A stretch of DNA of 64,000 nt from DASWJZ01 sp963720705 (GCA_963720705.1 CAVRGJ010000007.1:310001-374000); one strand, 5' to 3'. Shown: positions 46,126-55,150, counted from the stretch's first letter. The notes: generated by a model from the letters alone, not told the origin. A program made the numbers and translations.

Positions 46126-47054
46126 TCACGGCTTCTTTGCCGGGACTGCGTTCGGGAGCGGCGGAACGGCTTTCAGGTAAGCCGCGATCGCTTCAAGGTC
46201 CGCGTCGGGAAGATGCGCGAGATTCTGCTGCACGGCGCCCATGCCTGCGCCAAACGTGTCAAAATTCGGCTTGAAGCCGGTTTTGAACGTGTCGACGATG
46301 TCGCCCGCCGACCAGGTGAGCCCGCCCGGCCCGGGGGTGATGTTCGGGATGGTGCCGTGGCCTTCGAGGTTCGGCGCACCGGCGAGCCAGAGTGCTTTCT
46401 TCATCCCGCCCATGAAGTCGCGCGACGTGTGGCACTCGCCGCAATGGCCGGGCCCTTCGACCAGATATTGGCCACGGCGGACGGACGCGTCGGCGCCGGC
46501 GAGAACGAGCACCGGTGCGGGAGAGAGATAGAGGCGCTTCCACAGGCCGACGCCGCGCCGGATGTTGTAGGGGAAACGGAGCGTGTGCCCGGCGACCGCG
46601 TTCGACACCGGCGGCAGCGTATCCATGAAAGCCTTGAGGTCGATCACGTCTTCCACCCGCATCCGCGTGTAGGATGGGTAGGGGAAGGCCGGATAGTAAT
46701 TCGCGCCAGTGGGCGAGACGCCGCGCATCACCGCGTTGGCGAAGTCGAGCGTCGACCAGCCGCCGATGCCGGTCTTCGGATCGGGCGAGATGTTCGGCAC
46801 GCGGAACGTGCCGAAGTCCGTCTTCAGCTCAAGGCCTCCGGCGAGCTTCAGCTTCTCGTCGCCGGTTGCGCCCGGCGCCGCGTGGCACGAGGTGCAGCCG
46901 CCGGCGTAAAAGATGCGCTCGCCGTTTCCGACGTCCGCCGCATGCGTCCGGGAGCTGACGCGCCTGCGAAGCGGCCGGGCGCCGTCAAGAACCAAGCGGC
47001 GGCGGCGCCGGCGACGACGAGGATCGCGACGCCGACCGCCGCCCGACGCAGCAT
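46126..47054 (-). pseudogene. diheme c-type cytochrome, frameshifted near the N terminus
   Basis: The N terminus MLRRAAVGVAILVVAGAAAA (signal or anchor sequence, start 47054) is in one frame. From about 46950 the coding sequence continues in another: ADVGNGERIFYAGGCTSCHA, then the second heme site GHCGECHTS, distal-methionine candidates GGMKKA and FGAGMGAVQ, ending NAVPAKKP. One missing base near 46946-46955 restores 310 codons. Both CxxCH heme motifs are intact. The protein resembles periplasmic electron-carrying diheme cytochromes of the alcohol/aldehyde dehydrogenase type. It lies 3 bp downstream of the damaged cytochrome c-prime gene. Confidence 0.85.
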
Positions 47055-47057
47055 CGA

Positions 47058-47502
47058 TTAGTTCGAGGAAAGACGGAAGTTGGCGTGGCGGGATTGGCAG
47101 TTGGCCGAACACTTGGCCGAAGGCTGCCTTGAAGGAATCGAGATCCTGCGGCTTGGCGGCGACCGCCGCGTCGCGTCCTTCTGGAACTTGTCGAGCGCCG
47201 CGGCGAAGCCGGCGGCGTCTTCCCAGACCTTCGGACTTGCCTTGGTGTCGCCGGTATCGGAGCCGGCGGGGAAATAGTCGCCGTATGTGTAGGCAACGGC
47301 GCGCATTGTCAGCAAGCACGGACTTGGCGATGTTCGCGTTGAAGGCGACATCTTCCTTCAGCATCGCTACGCCTGCGCCGGCAGCCGCGTTGTTCGCATC
47401 CATGAGCGCCTTCCGGGAGAGAATCGGATCCTCCACCGCGGAGGCGCCCACAGCGGTGACCGCGACGGTCAGGGCTGCAAGGCCGACCAACAAACGACGC
47501 AT
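47058..47502 (-). pseudogene. cytochrome c-prime-like gene with three frameshifts and a damaged heme motif
   Basis: The start MRRLLVGLAALTVAV at 47502 has GGAGGAGAAATA upstream and a signal peptide ending GASAVED. The helical sequence NAAAGAGVAMLKEDVAFNAN follows. The frame then changes near 47301 (extra base), changes back near 47173 (missing base) and changes again near 47100 (extra base), ending CQSRHANFRLSSN. Net correction of one base gives 148 codons, the normal size of an exported cytochrome c-prime. The C-terminal heme motif should read CxxCH but is CQSRH: the second cysteine codon is CGC (47088-47090 on this strand). The combination suggests real inactivation. Confidence 0.82.
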
Positions 47503-47688
47503 TATTTCTCCTCCATGATCCGACGATCGGAAGCCGAAGCGCCCAAGCGGGAAATCCTCGGCGGGCAATCGATATCAAAGCTAAGCGCATCTCGTCATCG
47601 GCCCGGCCGCCGGCCGGGCGACACGTATGAACACATTCGCGCGAGGAACCGGCGGGCGGCTCGCGGACCTGCCGGCTTGGGATCGTCC

Positions 47689-48282
47689 TCAGGCGCCGTA
47701 GAGCTCGGCGACGTAGTCCCAGTTGACCAAGTTGTCGAACCACGTCTCCAGGTATTTCGGCCTGAGATTGCGATAGTCGATGTAGTAGGAGTGCTCCCAC
47801 ACGTCGACGCCGAGAAGCGGCGTCGCACCGCGAACGAGCGGGTTCTCGCCGTTCGGGGTCTGCATCACTTCAAGCTTGCCGTCCTTCAGCGCCAGCCACG
47901 CCCAACCGGAGCCGAACTGCGTCGTGCCCGCCTGGATGAAGGCCGTGCGGAAGGCGTCGAAAGAGCCGAGGTCTTTGTCGATCTGCGTGGCCAACTTGCC
48001 GGGAAGCTTCTTGCCGCCGCCGTTCGGCTTCATCCACTTCCAAAAGTGAATGTGGTTGTAGAACTGCCCCGCCTGATTGAAGAGCTTGGGGTTCTCCTTG
48101 AAACTCTTCTTGCAGATGTCCTCAAGCGACATCGTGGCGTAGGGCGTGTCTTTGATCATGCCCGTCATCGCGACGAGGTAGGCGTTGTGGTGCTTGTCGT
48201 GGTGGAACTCCAGCGTCTCCTTCGACATGTGCGGCGCGAGCGCATCGTAGGCGTAGGGGAGGTCCGGGAGCGTGAAAGCCAT
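47689..48282 (-). CDS. sodB: Fe/Mn superoxide dismutase
   Basis: This 197-residue protein opens AFTLPDLPYAYDALAPHMS, with metal ligands in LEFHHDKHHNAY, the second histidine region QFYNHIHFWKWM, and DVWEHSYYIDYRN. FGSGWAWL is the family signature. The AGQFYNHxHFW and TTQFGSGWAWL context matches iron-type enzymes, although manganese use or cambialism is possible. There is no signal peptide, so it acts in the cytoplasm. GAGGAGACGAAC precedes the ATG. An inverted repeat, ATTCGT-N7-ACGAAT, lies 22 to 40 bp upstream. Confidence 0.96.
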   Translation of the reverse strand: MAFTLPDLPYAYDALAPHMSKETLEFHHDKHHNAYLVAMTGMIKDTPYATMSLEDICKKSFKENPKLFNQAGQFYNHIHFWKWMKPNGGGKKLPGKLATQIDKDLGSFDAFRTAFIQAGTTQFGSGWAWLALKDGKLEVMQTPNGENPLVRGATPLLGVDVWEHSYYIDYRNLRPKYLETWFDNLVNWDYVAELYGA

Positions 48283-48303
48283 GTTCGTCTCCTCATCTTC
48301 AGA

Positions 48304-48322
48304 ATTCGTACAAGGAACGAAT
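48304..48322 (-). promoter_or_regulatory. inverted repeat upstream of sodB
   Basis: ATTCGT (48304-48309) and ACGAAT (48317-48322) are exact inverted half sites 7 bp apart, just upstream of the superoxide dismutase gene. The symmetry and location would suit a dimeric repressor or a sensor of iron or oxidative stress. It matches no consensus I can name with confidence. Confidence 0.3.
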
Positions 48323-48448
48323 GCGCTCTAAGCGCGGTTCCTCGGCGCCTCTTTCTAGCCGACTTGCTTGGCCGGGCAACCAAAGAAGAGCGCAATTTTC
48401 GCGGAAATCCGGGAATGTTGTTGCTGGAAAGCGGTCCGCAACCGGCGG

Positions 48449-50548
48449 CTAGCCGCCCTTGCCTATGATCTTCAACGCAAACGCGATTTCGATCGCCGTC
48501 TCCTTCAGCGCGTCGAACCGGCCGGCGGCGCCGCCGTGCCCGGCCTCCATGTTGGTGCGAAGCATCAGCAGGTTGTCGTCGGTCTTCAGCGCGCGGAGCC
48601 GCGCCACCCACTTCGCCGGTTCCCAATATGTGACGCGTGGATCGGTCAGCCCGGCGAGGACGAGGATCGGCGGGTAGGACTTCGCCCGCACATTGTCGTA
48701 GGGCGAATAGGCGAGCATCGTCTGATAGTCCGCCGCCTCGGCGAGGGGATTTCCCCATTCCGGCCATTCAGGCGGCGTCAGCGGCAGCGTTTCGTCGAGC
48801 ATGGTGTTCAACACGTCGACGAAGGGCACGTTGGCGATGAAGCCGCCGAAAAGGTCGGTCGTCATGTTGGCGACAGCGCCGATCAGCATACCGCCTGCCG
48901 AGCCGCCTTGCGCGACGATACTGCCACGCGACGAAAAGCGCTCCGATGCAAGGAATTCGCCCGCCGCGATGAAGTCGGTGAACGTGTTCGCCTTCGCCGC
49001 CCGGCGGCCCGCCTCGTACCACGAATAGCCTTTGTCCTTGCCGCCGCGGATGTGAGCGATCGCATAGATGAATCCGCGGTCGACGAGCGAGAGCCGTGTG
49101 ATGGAGAACGCAGCGGGCATGGCGATGCCGTAGGCGCCGTAACCGTAGAGAAGGGCGGGCGCAGAGCCGTCGAGCGGCGTGTCTTTGCGGTAGAGAAGCG
49201 AAATCGGTATCGCTTCGCCGTCGGGCGCCGGCGCCATGACGCGGCGCGTCACGTAGTGTACGGGGTCGTGGCCCGACGGCACTTCCTGCTCCTTGCGAAG
49301 CACGCGCTCGCGGCTTTCCATGTTGTAGTCGTAGACGCGCGACGGCGTTGCCATCGACGAGTAGGCGAAGCGCAGCGTATCAGTGTCGAACTCGTAACCG
49401 CCCATGAGGCCGAGCGAATAGGCCTCCTCCTCGAAGGCGATCACGTGCTCGGCGCCGTCGGCGAGCCGGCGGACCACGATGCGCGGCAGCCCTTCGAACC
49501 TCTCCAAACGCACGAGGTGCCGCCCCGTGAGGTCTTGCGATGTGATCAGCCGGCCGGGCTCGTGCGGGACGAGGTCGACCCAGTTTTCGCGTCCCGCCGC
49601 TTCGACCGGCGCTGTGACGATGCGAAAATCCTTGGCCGCTTTGCCGTTGCTTTCGGCGTTGGTCAGAATGAAGAGCGTGCCGTTCGCTTCGTCGACATTG
49701 TATTCGACCGCGGTCTCGCGCGGTGCGATCAGGCGCGGCGCCTCCTCCGGGGTGTCGGCCGCGATCATGCGCACTTCTGACGTCTGGTGGTCATGAGCAT
49801 GGATCAGAACGAAGCGGCGCGACTTCGTTTTGCCGACACCGACGAAGAAACCGGGGTCGGTCTCTTCGTAAACGAGCATGTCCGCCTCCGGGCTGGTGCC
49901 GAGCTTGTGGCGGAAGACACGTGACGGGCGGTGGTTCGCATCGAGCCGGACATAGAAGAGAAAGCGGCCGTCGGCGGACCAGACGGCGCCGCCGCTCGTG
50001 TCGGCGATCACGTCGGCAAGGTCGCTGCCGTCCTCAAGATCGCGCACCGATAGCGTGAAGAACTCTGAGCCGGCATCGTCGTGCGACCAGGCGAGGAGCC
50101 TATGGTCGGGGGAATGCGAAGCGCCGCCGATCCTGAAATAGGCACGGCCCTCGGCGAGCGCGTTGCCGTCGAGCATGATCTCTTCGCCGCCGCCTGCGCG
50201 CCTTTCCCGCACGTAGAGGGGATGCTGGCCGCCCTCGACGAAGCGCATGGCGTAAGCCCACGGCCCATCTGGCAGGGGCACTGAGGAATCATCCTCCTTG
50301 ATGCGGCCGCGCATCTCCTTGAAGAGCGTCTCCTGCAGCGCCTCGGTGTCGGCCATCGCCGCGGCGAAATAGGCGTTCTCTGCTTCGAGATATCCGCGGA
50401 TGTCGTCGGCCAGCGCTGATGGATTGCGCATGACCTCCTGCCAGTTCTCGGCGCGCAGCCAAGAATACTCGTCGCTGCGTGTATGGCCGTGATGCGTGAC
50501 GGCAGACGGCCGCCGTGCGGCGCGGGGCGGGAGAAGAGGTTTGTTCAT
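48449..50548 (-). CDS. ptrB: oligopeptidase B-type S9A serine peptidase
   Basis: This 699-residue protein has an N-terminal beta-propeller (about 1-420) and a C-terminal alpha/beta-hydrolase domain. The nucleophile elbow reads GGSAGGML at about 548-555, with the oxyanion-region YGYGAYG and HIRGGKDKGYSWYEAGR, the catalytic Asp region LTDPRVTYWEPAKW and the His in EAGHGGAAGRFD. This is the prolyl-oligopeptidase family, subgroup PtrB, which cleaves short peptides after basic residues. There is no signal peptide, so it is cytosolic. It is divergent from the antiporter gene; the open frames overlap slightly, but the chosen starts do not. Confidence 0.93.
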   Translation of the reverse strand: MNKPLLPPRAARRPSAVTHHGHTRSDEYSWLRAENWQEVMRNPSALADDIRGYLEAENAYFAAAMADTEALQETLFKEMRGRIKEDDSSVPLPDGPWAYAMRFVEGGQHPLYVRERRAGGGEEIMLDGNALAEGRAYFRIGGASHSPDHRLLAWSHDDAGSEFFTLSVRDLEDGSDLADVIADTSGGAVWSADGRFLFYVRLDANHRPSRVFRHKLGTSPEADMLVYEETDPGFFVGVGKTKSRRFVLIHAHDHQTSEVRMIAADTPEEAPRLIAPRETAVEYNVDEANGTLFILTNAESNGKAAKDFRIVTAPVEAAGRENWVDLVPHEPGRLITSQDLTGRHLVRLERFEGLPRIVVRRLADGAEHVIAFEEEAYSLGLMGGYEFDTDTLRFAYSSMATPSRVYDYNMESRERVLRKEQEVPSGHDPVHYVTRRVMAPAPDGEAIPISLLYRKDTPLDGSAPALLYGYGAYGIAMPAAFSITRLSLVDRGFIYAIAHIRGGKDKGYSWYEAGRRAAKANTFTDFIAAGEFLASERFSSRGSIVAQGGSAGGMLIGAVANMTTDLFGGFIANVPFVDVLNTMLDETLPLTPPEWPEWGNPLAEAADYQTMLAYSPYDNVRAKSYPPILVLAGLTDPRVTYWEPAKWVARLRALKTDDNLLMLRTNMEAGHGGAAGRFDALKETAIEIAFALKIIGKGG

Positions 50549-50667
50549 CGTTCGCGGAAGTAGGGGGGATCGCGAGTCGTGGCAAGCCGACGGGCGAGTC
50601 GGACGGGGCTTGTATTTGCGCCGCCCTCGTGGCCTACGAACGCACGTTCAATTTTCACAGGACTCCG

Positions 50668-52092
50668 ATGCTGAGACGACTGCCCGTCGCCGCGATCGCC
50701 CCCTTTTTCTATCTCGTCAGTGCGCACGGCGCTTCCGCTGCGGAGCTTGACGGGGCCTCCATGGGAATCGTCTGGGCGCTGCCTTTCGTCGCGGTGCTTT
50801 TGACGATCGCCACAGGACCGCTGATCTTCCCGAAGATCTGGCACAGCCACTACGGCAAGATCGGCGCCGGCTTCGCGGCGGCGGCACTCCTCGCGCTCGC
50901 AATCGGCTTCGGCGTGCACGCTGCGTTCGCGGCCTTCGTCCACGCGATCGTCGGCGAATATCTCTCCTTCATCGTGCTTCTCTTCGCCCTCTACACCGTG
51001 GCAGGCGGCGTTCTCGTCACCGGCAACGTGCACGGCACGCCGGCCACGAACACGGCGATGCTCGCGCTCGGCGCACTGATGGCAAGTGTTGTGGGGACGA
51101 CCGGCGCGGCGATGATCCTGATCCGCCCGCTGCTCCGCGCCAACGACGAGCGGAAGAACAAGGTTCACGTCGTGGTCTTCTTCATCTTCCTTGTCGCCAA
51201 TATCGGCGGCGCCCTGACGCCGCTCGGCGATCCGCCGCTCTTTGTCGGCTTCCTCCGCGGCGTCGACTTTTTCTGGACGACGCGCCATCTCGCGTTCGAA
51301 ACCGCCTTCGTCGCCGGCGTACTGCTCGTTGCGTTCTTTCTACTCGACAGCTGGATCGCGCGGCGCGAAGGCGTCTACCGGCCGCAGCGCGATCCGACGC
51401 CGCCGGCCCCGATCCGTGTGCGCGGCCTCGTCAACCTCGCGCTGATCGGCGCGATCATCGCCGCGATCATGATCTCCGCCACATGGCGGCCGGGGATATC
51501 GTTCGACGTGTTCGGCACCGAGGTCGAGCTGCAGAACCTTCTGCGCGACGCATTCCTGGCGCTTTCCGCCATCCTTTCGCTCTGGTGGACGCGCGATGAG
51601 CATCGCGCTGCCAACGGCTTCACCTGGGAGCCGATCAAGGAGGTCGCAAAGCTCTTTGCCGCGATCTTCGTGACGATCATTCCTGTGCTCGCGATGCTTC
51701 GCGCCGGGGAGAGCGGTGCCTTCGCGCCGCTTCTCGATGCCGTCACCGCGCACGACGGAGCGCCGCATCCGGTTGCCTATTTCTGGCTGACTGGGCTGCT
51801 TTCGGCGTTCCTCGACAATGCGCCAACTTACCTTGTGTTCTTCGAACTCGCCGGGGGCGACGCAAACGGACTCATGGGTCCGTTGGCGTCCACGCTCGCG
51901 GCGATCTCGATGGGCGCGGTCTATATGGGCGCGCTCACCTATATCGGGAACGCGCCGAACCTGATGGTCTACGCCATCGCGGTCGAGCGGGGCGTGAAGA
52001 TGCCGAGTTTCTTCGCCTTCTTCGGATGGGCGCTCTTGTGTCTTGGGCCGGTCCTTCTCATGCTGACTTGGATTTCGATCGTTCCATCGTGA
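50668..52092 (+). CDS. NhaD/citrate-transporter-like sodium:proton antiporter
   Basis: From 50668 (MLRRLPVAAIAPFFYLVS) this is a 474-residue membrane protein with about 11-12 hydrophobic segments. Family landmarks of the ion-transporter superfamily are VGTTGAAMILIRPLL, NIGGALTPLGDPPLFVGFL and SAFLDNAPTYLVFFELAG, the paired re-entrant loop motifs, in which the acidic residues and asparagines coordinate ion and substrate. A cleavable-looking hydrophobic N terminus is also seen in this subfamily. The next gene encodes a relative in the same superfamily. Confidence 0.86.
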   Translation: MLRRLPVAAIAPFFYLVSAHGASAAELDGASMGIVWALPFVAVLLTIATGPLIFPKIWHSHYGKIGAGFAAAALLALAIGFGVHAAFAAFVHAIVGEYLSFIVLLFALYTVAGGVLVTGNVHGTPATNTAMLALGALMASVVGTTGAAMILIRPLLRANDERKNKVHVVVFFIFLVANIGGALTPLGDPPLFVGFLRGVDFFWTTRHLAFETAFVAGVLLVAFFLLDSWIARREGVYRPQRDPTPPAPIRVRGLVNLALIGAIIAAIMISATWRPGISFDVFGTEVELQNLLRDAFLALSAILSLWWTRDEHRAANGFTWEPIKEVAKLFAAIFVTIIPVLAMLRAGESGAFAPLLDAVTAHDGAPHPVAYFWLTGLLSAFLDNAPTYLVFFELAGGDANGLMGPLASTLAAISMGAVYMGALTYIGNAPNLMVYAIAVERGVKMPSFFAFFGWALLCLGPVLLMLTWISIVPS

Positions 52093-52238
52093 CTCGTCGA
52101 CAAGGCCGGGCGCTTCGGCCGGGCCTGCCTTGACTCGCCTGTCCGATTCCGGAAGCGTGACCCCGCATCTCAGGGGACGTGGATCGGGAGCGCCGCGGCG
52201 CGGTACGGATTGCCCCTTGGCGCGAAGGGGAAGAACGC

Positions 52239-53576
52239 ATGGAGGGGCACGCCGCCTCGCACGTCCTGTTCGGCTGGAACCCTCTATGGGTGTCGACCTG
52301 CGTGCTCTTGATCACCTATTCGGTGGTAATCTCGGAGCGCGTGAACCGCTCGATCGTGGCGCTCGTCGGCGCCGGATTGATGATCGTCGTCGGCGTCCTC
52401 GACCAGAAGGAAGCGCTCGCCGGCGTCGACTGGAACACGATCGGCCTTTTGACCGGGATGATGATCCTGGTCTCCGTCTCGCGGCGCTCAGGCGTGTTCC
52501 AATATCTGGCCATCTGGTCGTCAAGGCTCGCGCGCGCGAGCCCGGCCGGCATCCTCTTCATGCTGCAGATCACCACCGCGGTCCTCTCGGCTTTCCTCGA
52601 CAATGTCACGACGGTGCTCCTCATCGTACCGGTCACGCTCGCCATCACCAAGGAGCTCAAGGTCCCGCCCTATCCCTTCCTCTTCGCCGAGATATTCGCC
52701 TCCAATATCGGCGGTACCGCTACGCTCATCGGCGACCCGCCGAATATCCTGATCGGCTCGCAGGTTGGGCTGAATTTCAACGCTTTCGTGGAGAACCTTC
52801 TACCGATCGTCGTGCTGCTCCTGCTTGTTCAAGCTGTGATGATCCACGTCCTCTGGGGGCGCAGCCTTCGCGCGACACCAGAGGCAAAGGCACGTGTGAT
52901 GGACATGATCCCACGCGAGGCGATCATGGACACGTTGCTCCTGAAGCAATCCCTCACCATTCTCGGCGCAGTGATGCTGGCATTCGTCTTTGCGCATCCG
53001 CTGCATCTCGAGCCGGCCACGATCGCGATCATCGGCGCCGGCGTGCTAATGCTGCTCGATAATTGGGCGCACCACAGCGAGAAGGCATCGCACAACATCC
53101 ACCAGACCTATGGCGACGTTGAGTGGATCACCATCTTCTTCTTCATCGGGCTCTTCATCGTGGTGCACGGGGTGGAGGTAGGCGGCCTCCTCGGCATCCT
53201 CGGCGGCGAGCTGGTCAAGGTGACCGGCGGGAATCTGACGGCCGCCGGCTTCGCCATTCTTTGGGCCTCGGCGGTGACTTCGGCGATCGTCGACAACATC
53301 CCCTTCGTGGCGACGATGATTCCGCTGATCAAGACGACGGCGCCCGCTTTCGGCGGCGAGCCGGCGATCGATCCTCTTTGGTGGTGCCTGTCGCTCGGCG
53401 CCTGCCTCGGCGGCAACGGAACCCTCGTCGGCGCGTCGGCGAATCTGATCGTCGCCGGCATTGGCGACCGCAACGGCGTGCCCTTCCGCTTCGCACTTTT
53501 CACGCTCTATGCGTTCCCGATGATGCTGGTGTCGATCGCGATTGCGAACGTCTACATCTGGCTGCGCTATTTCTGA
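52239..53576 (+). CDS. ArsB/NhaD-SLC13 superfamily permease
   Basis: The start at 52239 (MEGHAASHVLFGW) has GGGGAAGAACGC before it and gives 445 residues with about 11 membrane segments. It has the characteristic loop motifs SAFLDNVTTVLLIVPVTLAI with SNIGGTATLIGDPPNILIGS, repeated in the second half as SAIVDNIPFVATMIPLI and GGNGTLVGASANLI, giving the inverted-repeat architecture. This is the P-protein/ArsB-like branch. The transported ion is not predictable: sodium, arsenite and dicarboxylate transport all occur in it. It lies 146 bp after its superfamily relative. Confidence 0.88.
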   Translation: MEGHAASHVLFGWNPLWVSTCVLLITYSVVISERVNRSIVALVGAGLMIVVGVLDQKEALAGVDWNTIGLLTGMMILVSVSRRSGVFQYLAIWSSRLARASPAGILFMLQITTAVLSAFLDNVTTVLLIVPVTLAITKELKVPPYPFLFAEIFASNIGGTATLIGDPPNILIGSQVGLNFNAFVENLLPIVVLLLLVQAVMIHVLWGRSLRATPEAKARVMDMIPREAIMDTLLLKQSLTILGAVMLAFVFAHPLHLEPATIAIIGAGVLMLLDNWAHHSEKASHNIHQTYGDVEWITIFFFIGLFIVVHGVEVGGLLGILGGELVKVTGGNLTAAGFAILWASAVTSAIVDNIPFVATMIPLIKTTAPAFGGEPAIDPLWWCLSLGACLGGNGTLVGASANLIVAGIGDRNGVPFRFALFTLYAFPMMLVSIAIANVYIWLRYF

Positions 53577-53748
53577 TCCCGCCGCGCGAGACGAGAGAGG
53601 GCGCTGCGGCTCGGTTGGAGACCGAAAGCGGTTGTAGCGAGATTCATCGCAGATAAGCGCGCGACGCCGGACTGTGTCAACTTGTGCGAAGGCTATGCTA
53701 ACTCTTCGGATGATTTGGCCTTTTCACAAAGTTGGTAGCGTCTGAAGC

Positions 53749-53760
53749 TTGCAATTGCAA
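53749..53760. promoter_or_regulatory. 12-bp perfect palindrome upstream of mucR
   Basis: TTGCAATTGCAA is an exact palindrome 79 bp before the mucR start, in an AT-rich stretch that contrasts with its GC-rich surroundings. MucR-family proteins bind AT-rich sites with poor sequence consensus, often in their own promoters, so an autoregulatory site is plausible. This is inference from position and composition. No other gene lies in the 53577-53838 interval. Confidence 0.35.
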
Positions 53761-53838
53761 AAACTCTGGATTGTTACTAAAGCTCCACGGCGCGGCGTCT
53801 CGTGCGGGTGCCGCCTCAAGCGGACCCACGAGGAGTCA

Positions 53839-54244
53839 ATGGCTGGTATCATGGAAAAGGACAATCTCATCGAGCTGACGGCGGAGATCGTGTCCGCTTA
53901 CGTAAGCAGCAACAGCATCGCCTCCCCGGATCTCACGAACCTCATCAGGGAAGTCCACGCCGCGCTGCACCGCACGGCAACAGGTACGGTCATGCCTGCG
54001 GCGGAGCCGTTGAAGCCAGCGGTGCCGGCGCGCAAATCCGTGAACCCCGACTACATCGTGTGCCTCGAGGACGGGCAGAAATTCAAGTCGCTGAAGCGCC
54101 ATCTACGCACGCACTACGACCTGAACTCCTGAAGAGTATCGCGAAAAGTGGGGGCTTCCTCCCGACTATCCGATGGTTGCGCCAAATTACGCCAAGGCGC
54201 GCTCCGCGCTCGCCAAGCAAATGGGGCTTGGGCAGAAACGCTAG
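53839..54244 (+). pseudogene. mucR: MucR/Ros-family zinc-finger transcriptional regulator, broken by one frameshift
   Basis: The start MAGIMEKDNLIELTAEIVSAY at 53839 is preceded by GAGGAG. The zinc-finger motif CLEDGQKFKSLKRHLRTHYDL is partly present: MucR proteins use C-x2-3-D...H-x3-H-type coordination. The frame stops at 54130-54132, but the sequence continues in another frame as PEEYREKWGLPPDYPMVAPN ... SALAKQMGLGQKR with a stop at 54242-54244. One extra A in 54124-54125 explains the break; correction gives about 134 residues and the conserved DLTPEEYREKW junction. Intact MucR controls exopolysaccharide, motility and cell-cycle genes in this order. Truncation would remove the C-terminal DNA-binding part. 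Confidence 0.87.
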
Positions 54245-54250
54245 CGATCC

Positions 54251-54592
54251 TCAGCGCCGTCCGCCGCGAAGGGCAAGAAGACGCTCCGTCTCAGCCCGGT
54301 GTGCTTGGCGGAGCGCGATGTGGCGGTTGAGATCGTAAGTCCAGTGGCCTGAGCGCGCGCGGTTGCGCTCGGCCCTCAGCGCGCGGGCAAGCCGCGCCAC
54401 GATTGCCTCGACGTGTTCCACTGTGTCCGCAAGTCCCGCGAGCGTGTCGACGCGTGCGAGCTTCGGCAAGTCGCGTATGCGGTCATACGCCTCAGCGCCG
54501 GCTCTGATCGTTACTCCCAGCGCCCGGGCGGCGGCGGCCCCGATCCGCTCTGCGGCTAATCCCGTTTCGTCTTGACGCTTTGTTTCCGACAT
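54251..54592 (-). CDS. hypothetical helical protein, 113 aa
   Basis: The frame (MSETKRQDETGLAAERIGAA) ends 6 bp beyond mucR, tail-to-tail. The product is alanine- and arginine-rich, highly helical, with heptad-like spacing in LADTVEHVEAIVARLARALRAE, and a basic C-terminal arginine-glycine end (LALRGGRR). It has no signal peptide, membrane helix or recognised domain. The orientation opposite to both neighbours and the good length support it as a gene, but no function can be proposed. Confidence 0.55.
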   Translation of the reverse strand: MSETKRQDETGLAAERIGAAAARALGVTIRAGAEAYDRIRDLPKLARVDTLAGLADTVEHVEAIVARLARALRAERNRARSGHWTYDLNRHIALRQAHRAETERLLALRGGRR

Positions 54593-54748
54593 GGCGCCGC
54601 GTCCTTCCTGACCGCGGCATCCTGTTCACGTCGGGAGCAGCCGGGGATTTCATTTTTGATGTCCCCGCTCGGCCTGTGACCTTGAGACTTATCCCCGCCC
54701 GCCTGCACTGGATTATAGGAAAACAATCCTAGTTTGTGGGAGGCAATA

Positions 54749-55150
54749 ATGTCAAGCAGCGGTTGCGAAAGAGCGCGGCCCGGGCGGGAGGGAGCGGGTC
54801 GCGGCGGGGGTGGCGCGTGTCGGGATGACCGGGAAAGCGCCTGCCGCTTCATAGAGGCGCTTGTTTCCGGAGCGCTCGGCATTTCTCTCGCGGAGCTTCG
54901 CGCCGAAAAGCGCGGGCGCGCATCAGCAGCCTTCGCGCGTCAGACGGCGATGTATCTTGCGCATGTCCATCTCGGCTTGAGCCTATCGCAGGTCGGCCTC
55001 AGTTTCGGGCGCGATCGCACCACGGTCGCGCACGCCTGCGCCTGCGTGGAGGACAGCCGCGACGATCCAAAATTCGAGCGCGTGCTTTCCTGCCTGGAGT
55101 GCGCGCTCGACCGCTGGCACCAATGCTTCGCCGCGCTGGAGGCCGCCTGA
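54749..55150 (+). CDS. small DnaA domain IV-like DNA-binding protein
   Basis: The start at 54749 (MSSSGCERARPG) follows GGGAGGCAATA and gives 133 residues. The N terminus is glycine/arginine-rich; the C-terminal two thirds read ARQTAMYLAHVHLGLSLSQV and FGRDRTTVAHACACVED. RQxAMYLxxxxxxxSLxxIGxxFGRDHTTVxHA is the DnaA-box-recognising domain IV signature, with the HTH basic loop and the RDxTTVxHA recognition helix preserved. The AAA+ ATPase is absent, so it cannot initiate replication by itself. It may compete for DnaA boxes or regulate transcription. Its stop overlaps the DUF6456 start by one base. Confidence 0.85.
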   Translation: MSSSGCERARPGREGAGRGGGGACRDDRESACRFIEALVSGALGISLAELRAEKRGRASAAFARQTAMYLAHVHLGLSLSQVGLSFGRDRTTVAHACACVEDSRDDPKFERVLSCLECALDRWHQCFAALEAA

